Shown here: positions 1 through 8,856 of the stretch, piece after piece | Numbering within the stretch: position 1 is the first letter of the stretch | Layout of the letters: each line of letters begins with the position of its first letter | Assembly: GCA_964626595.1 (NCBI GenBank) | Contig: CAZVFU010000027.1 | Coordinates: 1 to 26,188, forward strand | Direction of reading: 5' to 3' | Length of the DNA stretch: 26,188 bases | DNA from: JAWLFI01 sp964626595 | Lineage (GTDB): Bacteria; Bacteroidota; Bacteroidia; Chitinophagales; Saprospiraceae | Program-made: the position numbers and the translations under genes | Notes under the pieces: generated by a model | The model's input: only the letters and a program-made list of their open reading frames with translations | What the model was told of the DNA's origin: nothing | Database searches by the model: none

Positions 1-550
1 GGGCCCCATGCAACATAAATAAGGCTAAAGAGGTAAACGCTGTCAAAACTGAAAACGGATTAATAAATAGAAAATCGGCTGATCGATCAAACTCCCCATC
101 AGCGCCGATGGGGAGGCCTTGTAAAACATTCCCCAAAACCAATCCCAGGGCCAGAGCCATGATAATACTGGATATAGCAAACATATAATCCCACATTCTA
201 CGCCACCAGGCCATAGGCTCTTTACCTCGAAATTCGATAGACACTGCTCTAAAAATAATCATTACTAAAAACAAGATCAGTGGAATGTACAGCCCTGAAA
301 ATAAAGTGGCATATACTGGCGGAAAGGCAGCAAATAAGACCCCTCCTGTTATGACCAGCCAAACCTCATTCCCATCCCAAACGGGGCCGATCGCATTTAA
401 GGAAATACGACGGCTTTCTTCTTTACGAAGCAATAAATGAATCGCACCTACACCCATATCAAAACCATCGAGGATCGCGTAGCCCGTGACAGTTGCTCCG
501 AGTAATAAAAACCACCATACATTGTACTCTAGACCTAAAAAAGACTCCAT
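1..550 (-). CDS. cydB: Cytochrome bd ubiquinol oxidase subunit II, CydB (partial, C-terminus off the left edge)
   Basis: CydB is the second membrane subunit of the cytochrome bd quinol oxidase, which reduces O2 to water with quinol and works at low oxygen. Reading the minus strand from the ATG at 550 gives 183 codons without a stop to the window edge. The N-terminus has the CydB pattern: a first membrane helix, then TGYAILDGFDMGVG, then the conserved GPVWDGNEVWLV stretch at about residues 52-63, followed by further hydrophobic helices. The start lies 10 bases after the cydA stop codon, so the two genes are co-transcribed from the cydA side. Roughly the first half of the protein is present, taking a usual length of about 340-380 residues. 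The identification is secure from the motifs and from the gene order. Confidence 0.95.
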   Translation of the reverse strand, partial: MESFLGLEYNVWWFLLLGATVTGYAILDGFDMGVGAIHLLLRKEESRRISLNAIGPVWDGNEVWLVITGGVLFAAFPPVYATLFSGLYIPLILFLVMIIFRAVSIEFRGKEPMAWWRRMWDYMFAISSIIMALALGLVLGNVLQGLPIGADGEFDRSADFLFINPFSVLTAFTSLALFMLHGA

Positions 551-560
551 AATAAAAGAT

Positions 561-1925
561 TTATAAGATGGGTTCCGATTGACGGGGCCGTTGATCTTCC
601 AATTTAGTATCGTAGGGCCCGTGTTGAATTTTCTTATTTAAGAGATAAAGAAACAAGAAAAACAACAGCAAATATACCAGAGAGAAGAGAATCAGTGAAA
701 ACAAAACCTGATTGGCTGTAACCGCTTTTGATAAGGCATCGCTAGTGCGCAGTAGCCCATAAACCACCCATGGCTGGCGTCCCATTTCAGCAGCAAACCA
801 ACCCGCTTGATTGGCTATTTGAGGTAATAGTACTGCAACTACAAATATTTTGAGCAGCCATCGTTGATTAAACAGGGTGCCCCGCCACCAATAAAAACCC
901 GCTAAGAGGGTCAGAGCAATCAAAAACATACCAATAGCTACCATGATGTGATACAGCTGAAAAACAGCATTGACCTGACTGGGTATATCTTCTTCATTAA
1001 AAGCATCTAATCCTGTCACTTCTGTGGTAAAATCCTGATGCAAAAGAAAGGAAAGTCCTCCCGGAAGTCCGATCCCTGTCACCTCTTTTTGGGAAGCATT
1101 GACCCATCCCAATAAATATAGATCTGCAACGGCAGAGCTATCAAAATGTCCCTCAAAAGCAGCTAATTTGGCAGGCTGATTGACAGCCACCCCCTCCGCG
1201 GACTGATGACCGGTAAATAATTGAGCGAGAGCAGAGATGATAGCTACACTTAAAGCAATTTTAAACGCCGGTTTGGCGATTTCGACATATTTCTTTTTCA
1301 GTAGGTAATAAGCATTCACACTAAGTACTAAAAAAGCACCTGCCAAAAAAGCACCAATAATCACATGGGACAAACGATCCATAGACGATGGATTGAAAAC
1401 CATAGCCCAGAAGTCTGTGATTTCGGCTCGCTGACTCAACCCCTCTCCCACGATTTTGAAACCAGCGGGAGTTTGCTGCCAGCTATTAGCTACCACAATC
1501 CATACCGCAGAGAACATCGATCCCAGAGCAACTCCAATCGTAGATACGAAATGCACCCAGGGTTTTACGCGATTCCATCCAAATAGTAGAATGCCCAGAA
1601 AGCCAGATTCCAGGGCAAATGCAAATAAACCTTCTGCCGCAAGGGCGCTGCCAAATATATCACCTACATATCTGGAATAAGTAGCCCAGTTCGTTCCGAA
1701 TTCAAATTCCATGACAATACCGGTAGCCACTCCCAAACCAAAAATCAAGGCGAAGATCTTAACCCAAAATCGGGTCATCGTTTGATAAATCTGATTTCGG
1801 GTGTACAGATACAAGCCTTCCATAATGACCAAAATAATTCCTAGGCCAATGCTAAGGGGTGGGTAGATATAGTGGAAGCTAATCGTGAAAGCGAATTGAA
1901 TCCGAGAGAGTATTTCAACATCCAT
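561..1925 (-). CDS. cydA: Cytochrome bd ubiquinol oxidase subunit I, CydA
   Basis: CydA carries the three hemes and the quinol site of the bd-type terminal oxidase in the cytoplasmic membrane. The 454-residue product has the expected ligands: His18 near the N-terminus, Glu98 and Glu106 in the second helix pair, His187 in DRLSHVIIG, and Met328 in YHIMVAIG, plus the GRQPW motif at 382-386. The periplasmic Q-loop after residue 240 (GHQSAEGVAVNQPAKLAA) is short, as in the CIO/short-loop subgroup rather than E. coli CydA. It is the first gene of a cydAB pair and has its own -7 box upstream. No cydX- or cydDC-like gene is visible in this window. Start chosen at MDVEILSR, which places His18 where the family has it. 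Confidence 0.97.
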   Translation of the reverse strand: MDVEILSRIQFAFTISFHYIYPPLSIGLGIILVIMEGLYLYTRNQIYQTMTRFWVKIFALIFGLGVATGIVMEFEFGTNWATYSRYVGDIFGSALAAEGLFAFALESGFLGILLFGWNRVKPWVHFVSTIGVALGSMFSAVWIVVANSWQQTPAGFKIVGEGLSQRAEITDFWAMVFNPSSMDRLSHVIIGAFLAGAFLVLSVNAYYLLKKKYVEIAKPAFKIALSVAIISALAQLFTGHQSAEGVAVNQPAKLAAFEGHFDSSAVADLYLLGWVNASQKEVTGIGLPGGLSFLLHQDFTTEVTGLDAFNEEDIPSQVNAVFQLYHIMVAIGMFLIALTLLAGFYWWRGTLFNQRWLLKIFVVAVLLPQIANQAGWFAAEMGRQPWVVYGLLRTSDALSKAVTANQVLFSLILFSLVYLLLFFLFLYLLNKKIQHGPYDTKLEDQRPRQSEPIL

Positions 1926-1944
1926 ATTAAATGTAATTAATATG

Positions 1945-1952
1945 CAAATTTA
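1945..1952 (-). promoter_or_regulatory. Probable -7 box of the cydAB promoter
   Basis: On the minus strand the octamer reads TAAATTTG, an exact match to the Bacteroidota -7 consensus TAnnTTTG. It ends 19 bases before the cydA ATG, so a transcription start about 6 bases further on leaves a leader of about 13 bases. I see no convincing TTG -33 element at the usual distance. Confidence 0.5.
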
Positions 1953-2000
1953 CCTATTTGGATCCTATTGGAAACGGGAAGTATGTAAAATCGATGTAAA

Positions 2001-2777
2001 CTATTTCATCGCTGCGGGCAAATTGAGGTTCCAGTCGTATTCTTTAAATGAAATTTCGGGGTTTTCAGATAGCGGTTTCGTTGCAAAAGCACGTACAAAC
2101 CCTTCAACAGAGCCATATCGCTTTTTGAAGTCGCCACCATACCACTTTAATATCCGGGACAACTCCCAATTATCTCCGTTGATGTTATTCTTGCCCGAAG
2201 AATTGATGTAAAAATCGGCCTGACGCTCCAGCTGGCTTTTCAGCGTACTCCCTTCATAGGCTTCATTCAGGAGTTTTGGACAGGAAACAGAGGCACAGTT
2301 GACAGCTACGTGAATCAGAGGCTCCTCGAAATACTTTCTAAGAATGCCATGTTCAACGTTATTGAGGTCATAGGTTTCGCCCTCTATCTCAATAAACTTG
2401 ATATCCCAGGGGGTATTTACGAAAGGAATACCACCGGCGATGTCCTTAATCGATTTGACGGGATAGTGTTCCAGAATGAGTTCGATGGTGAAGGCATTGT
2501 ACACATTAATCCAGTAGGCAATCTGATCTTCATTGCTCCACTCGTCCTTGTTGGGTGGATTGCTCTGAAGAATTTTCAAATAATCGCCCAGTGCTTTTCG
2601 ATCCTTTAAAAACCCTTTGTAGTCAACGCCTCCCCGCTCATCAACATGTTTTTGTAAAAGCGTAGTAAATGACTCATGCGATGGGGGATCGCTCACTCCG
2701 TTCTCAAATGAAGCTTTGGCTTTGCAGCCGATCAAAAATAAGGTAACCGAAAAAAATAGAATGACTTTGTTCATCAT
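2001..2777 (-). CDS. DUF547-domain lipoprotein
   Basis: Exported protein of 258 residues with a lipoprotein signal (lipobox LIGC, Cys18), so probably anchored in a membrane facing the periplasm. The body matches the DUF547 family (PF04784): DQIAYWINVYNAFTIELI at about residues 84-101, then NTPWDIKF and the conserved VNCASVSCPKL segment with two cysteines. The biochemical role of DUF547 proteins is not established. Its ATG overlaps the stop of the anti-sigma gene by four bases (ATGA), so it is probably co-translated as the last gene of the unit starting at mnmA. Placement directly after a sigma/anti-sigma pair suggests, but does not show, a link to that regulatory circuit. Confidence 0.88.
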   Translation of the reverse strand: MMNKVILFFSVTLFLIGCKAKASFENGVSDPPSHESFTTLLQKHVDERGGVDYKGFLKDRKALGDYLKILQSNPPNKDEWSNEDQIAYWINVYNAFTIELILEHYPVKSIKDIAGGIPFVNTPWDIKFIEIEGETYDLNNVEHGILRKYFEEPLIHVAVNCASVSCPKLLNEAYEGSTLKSQLERQADFYINSSGKNNINGDNWELSRILKWYGGDFKKRYGSVEGFVRAFATKPLSENPEISFKEYDWNLNLPAAMK

Positions 2778-3013
2778 GATTTCAGAGTTTCTTTGTCTAT
2801 TTGGTCAATGATCTGTTGTTTGTCATCCGGAGACAATTTGTCCACTACCGGATGGTTTTTCATCAACAGAGTTAGCGTATTCCAATGGGTTTTGAACTGC
2901 ATACAAGGCTTACACATGAACAGGTGCAAGCGTAATTGTATGCGCTGCCAGAAGGAAAGCTTTCCTTCTGCTTCCCTCTCAATAGCCCGAGTTGCTTGTT
3001 TACAGTTCATCAT
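2774..3013 (-). CDS. Zinc-finger (ZAS-type) anti-sigma factor
   Basis: Small protein of 79 residues. It has the zinc-binding anti-sigma signature: a Cys near the N-terminus (MMNCKQ) and HLFMCKPC, which fits HxxxCxxC. The Zn2+-coordinating fold of this family holds the cognate ECF sigma factor inactive. There is no transmembrane helix, so it should be cytosolic, like redox-sensing ZAS proteins, rather than a membrane-spanning FecR type. I chose the ATG at 3013 because it forms a TAATG overlap with the sigma-factor stop. A longer reading frame extends to 3043 but would overlap the sigma gene by 31 bases. Its stop overlaps the DUF547 start by four bases. Pairing with the upstream sigma factor is inferred from adjacency. 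Confidence 0.82.
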   Translation of the reverse strand: MMNCKQATRAIEREAEGKLSFWQRIQLRLHLFMCKPCMQFKTHWNTLTLLMKNHPVVDKLSPDDKQQIIDQIDKETLKS

Positions 3014-3573
3014 TACGCGTTCAACCATTTCATTTCGAGGCATTGCCGCAGTTTCAATTTAGCGCGGTGGATCAATACCCAATAATTAGACGAAGAAATT
3101 TCCAACTCCTTACAAATCCGGTCAGATTCCCAACCTTCGTGATACTTAAAAAGAAAAGCTAGTTTTTGTTTATTCGGCAAGTCATTTTGACACTCGCCCA
3201 AAATTCGCCAAAACTCATCTCGCTCAGCCTTGCCCATATCCGAACTAAAAAAGTGAGATGAAGGCTTGTGTCTCCAATGCCCTTTACTATCGAATAAGAC
3301 GGCATCAATATGGGGCTGATCATCGAGAGAGTCTGTGGGCTTGCGCTGTTCAGACCTATAATGATCAATCATTTTATTTTTGATAATAGTGTACAGCCAC
3401 GCCAACGGTTTGGAGCCCGAAGTATAACTTGCTCTGCTTTTGAAGGCTGCCAAGAAAGTCTCTTGAACCAAATCCTTGGCTAGAGCATCGTCTTTCACCC
3501 GGCTGATAATGTACCTGTACAAGTCATCCCCGTAGTCATTTACCCATTCGTGTAATTGCTCTTTAGTGAGCAT
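3013..3573 (-). CDS. ECF-family RNA polymerase sigma factor
   Basis: Alternative sigma factor of 186 residues. The sigma-2 region is at about residues 15-80 (DLVQETFLAAFKSR, then AWLYTIIKNKMIDHYRSEQRK), and the sigma-4 helix-turn-helix is at about 125-178 (LPNKQKLAFLFKYHEG, then ICKELEISSSNYWVLIHRAK). Sigma-3 is absent, as in all ECF factors. The linker between the domains is rather long, about 50 residues. The next gene encodes a zinc-finger protein and is its likely anti-sigma factor. The start lies nine bases after the upstream lipoprotein gene. Its target promoters cannot be read from this window. Confidence 0.93.
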   Translation of the reverse strand: MLTKEQLHEWVNDYGDDLYRYIISRVKDDALAKDLVQETFLAAFKSRASYTSGSKPLAWLYTIIKNKMIDHYRSEQRKPTDSLDDQPHIDAVLFDSKGHWRHKPSSHFFSSDMGKAERDEFWRILGECQNDLPNKQKLAFLFKYHEGWESDRICKELEISSSNYWVLIHRAKLKLRQCLEMKWLNA

Positions 3574-3582
3574 ATTTGGGAG

Positions 3583-4218
3583 TTATTGGGTCGCAGAAAT
3601 AAAGGCTAGTGCAAATTCTTTTGCAATGTTCTTTCGCTCTTCTGCCGGCAACGGATATTTGACTGTTATGGAGTATAAATGATTATCTCCTATGGCAAAC
3701 TCCAGAGTGGATGTTCCATTATTCCAGAAAGCATAACTCCCCACTCCGTTCACTTTAAAATAATCGAAGTCCAATTCGTTAACGTACTCACTGTCTTTGG
3801 GAGGTTTCACTTTTTGAGTGAGCGATCGCTGAGCAAAACGTTCGATATTTCCAGGCTTGGCATTTTTATTAAACTTCAAAACAATAGACCCTTCTGAACT
3901 GGCATGGAAGTAATTTCCCACTTTTTTCCGGGATATGCTTGTATCCGGAGTCCAGGCCAGTCGACAACCTCCATTGTTCGACCCGTACTGGCTCAGACGC
4001 AAACTCGTTGAGGTAAAATCATCCGCTCCCGGAAAATGTTTCTGAACCAAAGACCTATCTATCAGATCGCAAAGTTCTTCTTCCTCCTTTACTGAAAAGT
4101 CATAATCCGGATATTCTCCTTCCGGAAAATCCACTTCTTTTACGAGTTTTCCCTCCCGATCCTGTGCACAGGATCCTATCAACAAAGCGAAAACAAGCCA
4201 TCCAAAAACAAATCTCAT
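3583..4218 (-). CDS. Hypothetical lipoprotein
   Basis: Lipoprotein of 211 residues beginning MRFVFGWLVFALLIGSCAQD, with a clear lipobox (LIGSC). The mature part is acidic near its start (DFSVKEEEELCDLID) and contains two further Cys, in ELCDLID and GGCRLAW. Alternating short hydrophobic stretches suggest a beta-rich domain. The C-x(n)-C-x-W arrangement faintly resembles DUF3558-type lipoproteins, but I do not assign that family. The open frame extends to a TTG at 4260, inside rimM. The ATG at 4218 is preferred because it begins the signal peptide and lies 11 bases after the rimM stop. Function unknown. Confidence 0.75.
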   Translation of the reverse strand: MRFVFGWLVFALLIGSCAQDREGKLVKEVDFPEGEYPDYDFSVKEEEELCDLIDRSLVQKHFPGADDFTSTSLRLSQYGSNNGGCRLAWTPDTSISRKKVGNYFHASSEGSIVLKFNKNAKPGNIERFAQRSLTQKVKPPKDSEYVNELDFDYFKVNGVGSYAFWNNGTSTLEFAIGDNHLYSITVKYPLPAEERKNIAKEFALAFISATQ

Positions 4219-4229
4219 ACTGATAACTT

Positions 4230-4766
4230 TTATTTTAACGAATCGGGCCCTTGCGACCAAATACCGGAAGCCAAACTTACAGTAATTTTTTTGTTTTCCG
4301 GTTCTATTTTTAGGATCAGATCATCGTGAAGAGGAATAAGTTCTCCCTCCTCCATCTTTGCCATCACCTGACCCGGATATTGCATTACATCTATAATGCG
4401 CGCTGAACGTCCAGATTCTTTATCGAACAATTCGTACCCTACGAATTCCTTTCCCCATGAGTCTGAAGCGTCTGAATCCATCAAGTTTTCACTTTCAGAG
4501 CCTATCGGTAACAAAATAGGACGATCTGAAAGGCGTTTTGCCTCTTCCGGACTATCTATGGTATCAAAGAAGAGAATAAAGTTTGATTTTTGATCCACAG
4601 ATCGAATCTTAAACGGCACTGGGCTTCCATCTTCCATCAAAACAAAGACATAGCCGAGAGACAAACACCGTTCTAATGCATCTTCTTCACCCGCAAACTT
4701 TATCCCTCCATTAACGCCATATGAGCTTCCGCATCGCGCTACTTCCTCAAATTCAAAACTCACCAT
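4230..4766 (-). CDS. rimM: Ribosome maturation factor RimM
   Basis: RimM binds ribosomal protein S19 and assists maturation of the 16S rRNA 3' domain in the small subunit. The 178-residue length is typical. The N-terminal RimM barrel shows the YGVNGGIKF segment at about residues 17-25 (family pattern GxxxGIxGxvKv). The C-terminal PRC-barrel half has FVGYELFDKESG and ends with the PLHDDLI and I-x(5)-ITVSL elements seen in RimM. Sequence conservation is modest, so confidence comes from the two-domain order. The gene usually sits with rpsP/trmD. Here it lies inside an mnmA-led operon, overlapping the upstream lipoprotein gene by seven bases. Confidence 0.78.
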   Translation of the reverse strand: MVSFEFEEVARCGSSYGVNGGIKFAGEEDALERCLSLGYVFVLMEDGSPVPFKIRSVDQKSNFILFFDTIDSPEEAKRLSDRPILLPIGSESENLMDSDASDSWGKEFVGYELFDKESGRSARIIDVMQYPGQVMAKMEEGELIPLHDDLILKIEPENKKITVSLASGIWSQGPDSLK

Positions 4767-5518
4767 ATTTCAAAAGATTCTAAGGTTAATACATACTGAA
4801 ATCCACGATTGGCTTTTCGTTGCCAGGGTAGGTCAATGCAATCAGCCAGCTCGCCGGGCAAATGCTCGCATTGGGTATCGGCAAAAAAACCGCGCGCCTG
4901 AACTAGGCCATATCCAGCTGCATACCATTCCGATCGACTGCGCCTTTCGATCAGCACATCCTCATCCACACTGACTTTTCTCAGAACGCGATCGAAGCGA
5001 TTAGAACCCAACTGAACTCCCTCTGTAACCTCAGTGAATTCAGCCTGCCAGGGAATGGAAAAGGGAGCGATAAATTCACCCGCAACCACAAGCATAAATT
5101 GGGGATCTACCAAAGCACTTTCTTCCCAGATCGTCCCTTGACGAATTGGGCTTTTAATTGCTATAAGGGATTGCCCGTTCTGATTCATTATTACACTTCC
5201 ATTCTCGATTCGGATTTGAGTGTTGTCAGACACCTTCCATTCTGATAAAGTATCTGGCCTCTGGGCCTCGATCATGAGCCAGTACTCATCGACCTTTTCC
5301 ATCCGATATCGAATATAAGTAGTGGTCGAGTCTACAGTTTGTTCATTACCTACCAAATCATAAATTACACTATCTGCCCGATAAGTCCACTCATACTTTC
5401 CCAGCGGATAAAATTCTTCTAAATCATAGACCTCCCCTGATAAATCACTTTCCACACGTCCACAAGAACTCAAGTAGAAAATAGCTCCTAAAAATAAAAG
5501 GAAAGCCACCTGCTTCAT
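4760..5518 (-). CDS. Hypothetical lipoprotein
   Basis: Lipoprotein of 252 residues, start MKQVAFLLFLGAIFYLSSCG with lipobox LSSC at Cys19. The mature domain is rich in aromatic and charged residues and looks all-beta. It has YPLGKYEWTY early and EWYAAGYGLVQARG near the C-terminus, a type of motif I have seen in other Bacteroidota surface lipoproteins of unknown function. Two Cys in the tail (TQCEHLPGELADCIDL) could form a disulfide. It starts inside the mnmA stop (ATGA overlap, four bases) and its stop overlaps rimM by seven bases, so it is translationally coupled on both sides. I do not recognise a function. Confidence 0.78.
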   Translation of the reverse strand: MKQVAFLLFLGAIFYLSSCGRVESDLSGEVYDLEEFYPLGKYEWTYRADSVIYDLVGNEQTVDSTTTYIRYRMEKVDEYWLMIEAQRPDTLSEWKVSDNTQIRIENGSVIMNQNGQSLIAIKSPIRQGTIWEESALVDPQFMLVVAGEFIAPFSIPWQAEFTEVTEGVQLGSNRFDRVLRKVSVDEDVLIERRSRSEWYAAGYGLVQARGFFADTQCEHLPGELADCIDLPWQRKANRGFQYVLTLESFEIW

Positions 5519-6621
5519 AAAAAAGATTCATTTCGTTGAATGACACCACCGCCAACCACATCGTCTCCATCGTAGAAGACCGCAGACTGTCCGGGTGCAA
5601 TTCCTTTCACATTTGCGTGAAAATCAACACGCGCCGTATTCTCCTGCAGTTCTATTGTAGATAGGGTGGCAAAGCTATTATAACGTACCATCGTACTCAC
5701 TTCTCGGGGCTCCTTTATCTCGGGCACCTTTTGCCAATTCAACTGCCCTACCCGCATGCTGTTTTTCAATAAATCTTGTACATCACCTAAGACTACAGTA
5801 TTGGTCTCGGGTTGAATATGGGTAACATACTTGGGTTCTCCAAAGGCTTTTCCCAGTCCCCGGCGCTGCCCTATGGTATAAAACGGATAGCCTTCGTGCT
5901 CTCCAATCACATTGCCTTCCATATCTACGAAGTGCCCCCCTTTGACCTCTTCCTCCAATCCATCTACCCGACGCTTGAGAAAAGATCGGTAATCATTGTC
6001 CGGAACAAAGCAAATCTCGTAACTATCCCCCTTTTTCGACAAATCCGTAAATCCACGATCGTATGCCATTTGTCTGACCTCAGGCTTCGTATATTCAGCC
6101 AGAGGAAAGAGCGTTCGGGCCATACACTCCTGACTCAATCCCCACAGAACGTAGGATTGATCTTTATTTCGATCCCGCGCTCTCGAAATATAGTAACGCC
6201 CATCTTGCTGTTTGATTCGGGCATAATGCCCCGTGGCTATATAATCGCAATCCAATTGATCAGCCCGCTTGAGTAGTGCTTCCCATTTAATATGGGTATT
6301 GCAAAGAATACAGGGGTTGGGTGTGCGACCGGCGATATACTCATCAACAAAATTATCGATTACGTAATCCCCAAACTCATCGCGAATATCCACGATAAAG
6401 TGAGTAAAGCCCAACTCCACAGATACCTGACGGGCATCGTTTATGGAATCCAGACTACAACAGCCTGTCTCTTTTCCGCCGCCGCCCGAATTGGCATAGT
6501 CCCAGGTCTTCATCGTAATTCCAACAACCTCATATCCCTCGTCGTGAAGCATCATAGCCGTCACCGTAGAGTCTATTCCCCCACTCATCGCAACTAAAAC
6601 GCGTCCTTTTTTTTCCATCAT
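5515..6621 (-). CDS. mnmA: tRNA-specific 2-thiouridylase MnmA
   Basis: MnmA uses ATP and a persulfide sulfur to thiolate U34 of tRNA-Lys, -Glu and -Gln in the cytosol. The 368-residue product has the PP-loop ATP site (AMSGGIDST near the start), the catalytic Cys in NPCILCNTHIKW, the GHYAR motif, the second catalytic Cys in YEICFVPD, and the C-terminal beta-barrel. The open frame reaches 6657. However, a full promoter (TTG, 20 bases, TATTTTTG) lies at 6634-6664, inside that extension. The ATG at 6621 (or the adjacent one at 6618) is therefore the likely start, with a leader of only a few bases. It heads the seven-gene minus-strand unit down to 2001. Confidence 0.96.
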   Translation of the reverse strand: MMEKKGRVLVAMSGGIDSTVTAMMLHDEGYEVVGITMKTWDYANSGGGGKETGCCSLDSINDARQVSVELGFTHFIVDIRDEFGDYVIDNFVDEYIAGRTPNPCILCNTHIKWEALLKRADQLDCDYIATGHYARIKQQDGRYYISRARDRNKDQSYVLWGLSQECMARTLFPLAEYTKPEVRQMAYDRGFTDLSKKGDSYEICFVPDNDYRSFLKRRVDGLEEEVKGGHFVDMEGNVIGEHEGYPFYTIGQRRGLGKAFGEPKYVTHIQPETNTVVLGDVQDLLKNSMRVGQLNWQKVPEIKEPREVSTMVRYNSFATLSTIELQENTARVDFHANVKGIAPGQSAVFYDGDDVVGGGVIQRNESFL

Positions 6622-6633
6622 CGAAAATTTTTG

Positions 6634-6664
6634 CAAAAATATTAATATTGTAGTCAATAATCAA
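6634..6664 (-). promoter_or_regulatory. Promoter of the mnmA-led operon
   Basis: On the minus strand: TTG (6664-6662), 20 bases, then TATTTTTG (6641-6634). This matches the Bacteroidota -33/-7 pattern. The predicted transcription start is near 6627, only about six bases before the ATG at 6621, which decides the mnmA start. Confidence 0.65.
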
Positions 6665-6846
6665 GCTGTGAACGTTTACCTTTCCACTCTATCATATAAA
6701 AAATGTCATTTCTTTCTTAAAAAAAATGCCAAGTCCATCTTTGGCCCTACTCTTTGCATAAGTGGATAACTATTGTCATTTTAAATTCTGAAAAAATTGA
6801 GTACCCAATCAAAAATTATTATTTACCTTTCAGGACTGGATTTTGT

Positions 6847-8856
6847 ATGAATATGAAGAAGATAAGACCCAAACTATTTCTATTTTTCATCGTGATGGGT
6901 ATATATATTACTCCCCTTTTTCCCTATCAACCGAAAACTCCTCTTCTGGAGTCGAGAAATGAAATCTTAGACCATTTTCGAAACATCAAGGATCCCGAGC
7001 AGCGTTTACAACTTAAATTACAGATCATTGATTCTATTCCCCAGGCTCAAACGGCCGTAATCCTCGCGGAGAGAGCTATAAATTTAGCCGACTCCCTCGG
7101 ACTAGATGTCGAAAAAGGAATGGCACTTAGATTGAGTGGCAGAGCATGGAGAAACTGGGGAAACAAAGCCAAATCTGAGGAACGACTCAGACAGGCTATT
7201 AACCTCCTTAAATCCACGAACCAAAAAACAATTTTACACCAGGCTTACAGAGATTTGGGCGAAACACTCAGATCATTTATAGCATATCAATCTGCGGAAG
7301 AGTATCTTGAAATAGCCCTTCGTTATTTCAAGGAACAACAAAATGAGGAAGAAATAGCCAAAACCTACAATAGGCTTGCCGCTATGCAATTTGAAAAATT
7401 TAACTGGGGACGCTATTACAGTAGCTATTTTGAATCCGTAACAATTCTGGGAGCAAGTCCCCAAGAATCGCTCTTGCAGATAGAACCTCTTAAGCTTTGT
7501 GTAGACACGCTAAAAAATTACCTGGATAGCACGTATTCATATTTAAATCCGACGTCCAATTGGGATGTTTACGTTTCTACCAAAATAATAGAAGGCGCAT
7601 TTTTTACCTACACATTTAGATTTGATGAGGCCAAAAAAGTCTTTTTTCAACTCTTGGAGAGAAAAGATGAAATCAAACCCAGCGATTTGGCACTCATTTA
7701 TATCAACACTGCTCACCTTTACGACGAGCGTTTTTTGAAGAATCCAGAAAAATCGATTGAATTCGCTAAAACCGCATTTAAGCTGGCCAAAGAGTCCAAT
7801 ATCAAGGTCTATCAATTCATGTCTGCGGGACTTATAAGCAATCAGTATAAAATTTTAGGAAAATATCGAGAATCGCGCGAGTTTCTACAAAAGCAAATTG
7901 ACGCCAAAGAGGCGTTTTACATTACAAATGCCGAAGTTAAAGCCAAAGCTCAGTCGTTGGAATATGAAGTTTTGCAAAGAGATCTACAGCTCGAAAATGA
8001 GAAAAACCAAATGTTTATTGTAATCGCTTCTCTGGGCTGCCTGCTTCTAGTCTTCACTATTTTCAATGCCATAATCATGGCAAAAAACCGAAAGAAGAAA
8101 AAACTACTGGAGGAGCTAAAACTTAAAACCAATATAATTTCCGAGCAGAACAACCAACTTGAAAAACTGAATCACCAGAAAGACACTTATCTGTCCATCA
8201 TAGCCCATGATTTGCGCTCCCCTGCTGCCAACATCGTCCACCTCAGCGAACTTCTAAATAAAAATATCGTAAATAATAATCTTTCTGATGTCCCAAAAAT
8301 ATCCGCCTGGATCCAAACTGCCTCCCAAAGTGCCTTAACTCTGCTCACCGATCTGACCGCCTGGGCCAAATCCCAGTCTGACCAGTTATCCATCGACCAA
8401 AAACCATTGAACCTTCAGCAAATTGTCAATGAAACTCTAGATTCCCAATCTGTGCTGGCTCAACCCAAAAATATAGAAATCACTTCTACGATCCCGTCCA
8501 CCCTTCAGATTTTTGCCGATCGCAATCTCACCAAAACTATTCTTCGGAATCTCGTTAATAATGCAATTAAATTCACTCCGAACGGAGGTTCCATCGCGAT
8601 CGAGGCGAAAGAAAAAGATGCAGAAGTCGCAATTTCAATTACCGACACAGGTGTGGGCATGGACGAAACCATCCAGCAAAATTTATTTCAACTTTCCAAA
8701 GTGAAAATACGACAAGGCACCGACGGAGAAGCAAGTACTGGGCTGGGTTTGATGCTAGTCAAGAACTTCGTCGAACAACAAGGAGGGCAAATTTATTTCC
8801 ACTCCACAGTAGGTCAGGGAACCACCGTCACCTTCACACTGCCAGCTCACCCATAA
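6847..8856 (+). CDS. TPR-containing membrane sensor histidine kinase
   Basis: Sensor kinase of 669 residues. It has an N-terminal signal peptide (MKKIRPKLFLFFIVMGIYI), a periplasmic tetratricopeptide region to about residue 360, a short coiled segment, one transmembrane helix at about 389-411, a cytoplasmic coiled linker, the HisKA dimerisation domain with phospho-acceptor His454 in IAHDLRSP, and an HATPase_c domain with N-box NLVNNAIKF at about 568, DTGVGMD at about 600 and TGLGLMLV at about 631. It should autophosphorylate and pass phosphate to an unlinked response regulator, since none is encoded beside it. The frame is open from a TTG at 6754, but the ATG at 6847 gives a proper signal peptide. 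It diverges from mnmA. The signal sensed is unknown. Confidence 0.9.
   Translation: MNMKKIRPKLFLFFIVMGIYITPLFPYQPKTPLLESRNEILDHFRNIKDPEQRLQLKLQIIDSIPQAQTAVILAERAINLADSLGLDVEKGMALRLSGRAWRNWGNKAKSEERLRQAINLLKSTNQKTILHQAYRDLGETLRSFIAYQSAEEYLEIALRYFKEQQNEEEIAKTYNRLAAMQFEKFNWGRYYSSYFESVTILGASPQESLLQIEPLKLCVDTLKNYLDSTYSYLNPTSNWDVYVSTKIIEGAFFTYTFRFDEAKKVFFQLLERKDEIKPSDLALIYINTAHLYDERFLKNPEKSIEFAKTAFKLAKESNIKVYQFMSAGLISNQYKILGKYRESREFLQKQIDAKEAFYITNAEVKAKAQSLEYEVLQRDLQLENEKNQMFIVIASLGCLLLVFTIFNAIIMAKNRKKKKLLEELKLKTNIISEQNNQLEKLNHQKDTYLSIIAHDLRSPAANIVHLSELLNKNIVNNNLSDVPKISAWIQTASQSALTLLTDLTAWAKSQSDQLSIDQKPLNLQQIVNETLDSQSVLAQPKNIEITSTIPSTLQIFADRNLTKTILRNLVNNAIKFTPNGGSIAIEAKEKDAEVAISITDTGVGMDETIQQNLFQLSKVKIRQGTDGEASTGLGLMLVKNFVEQQGGQIYFHSTVGQGTTVTFTLPAHP

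Noticed and set aside
1942..2211. 89-codon plus-strand frame at the DUF547 3' end
   Set aside because: It is antisense to the DUF547 gene and its translation has no independent features.
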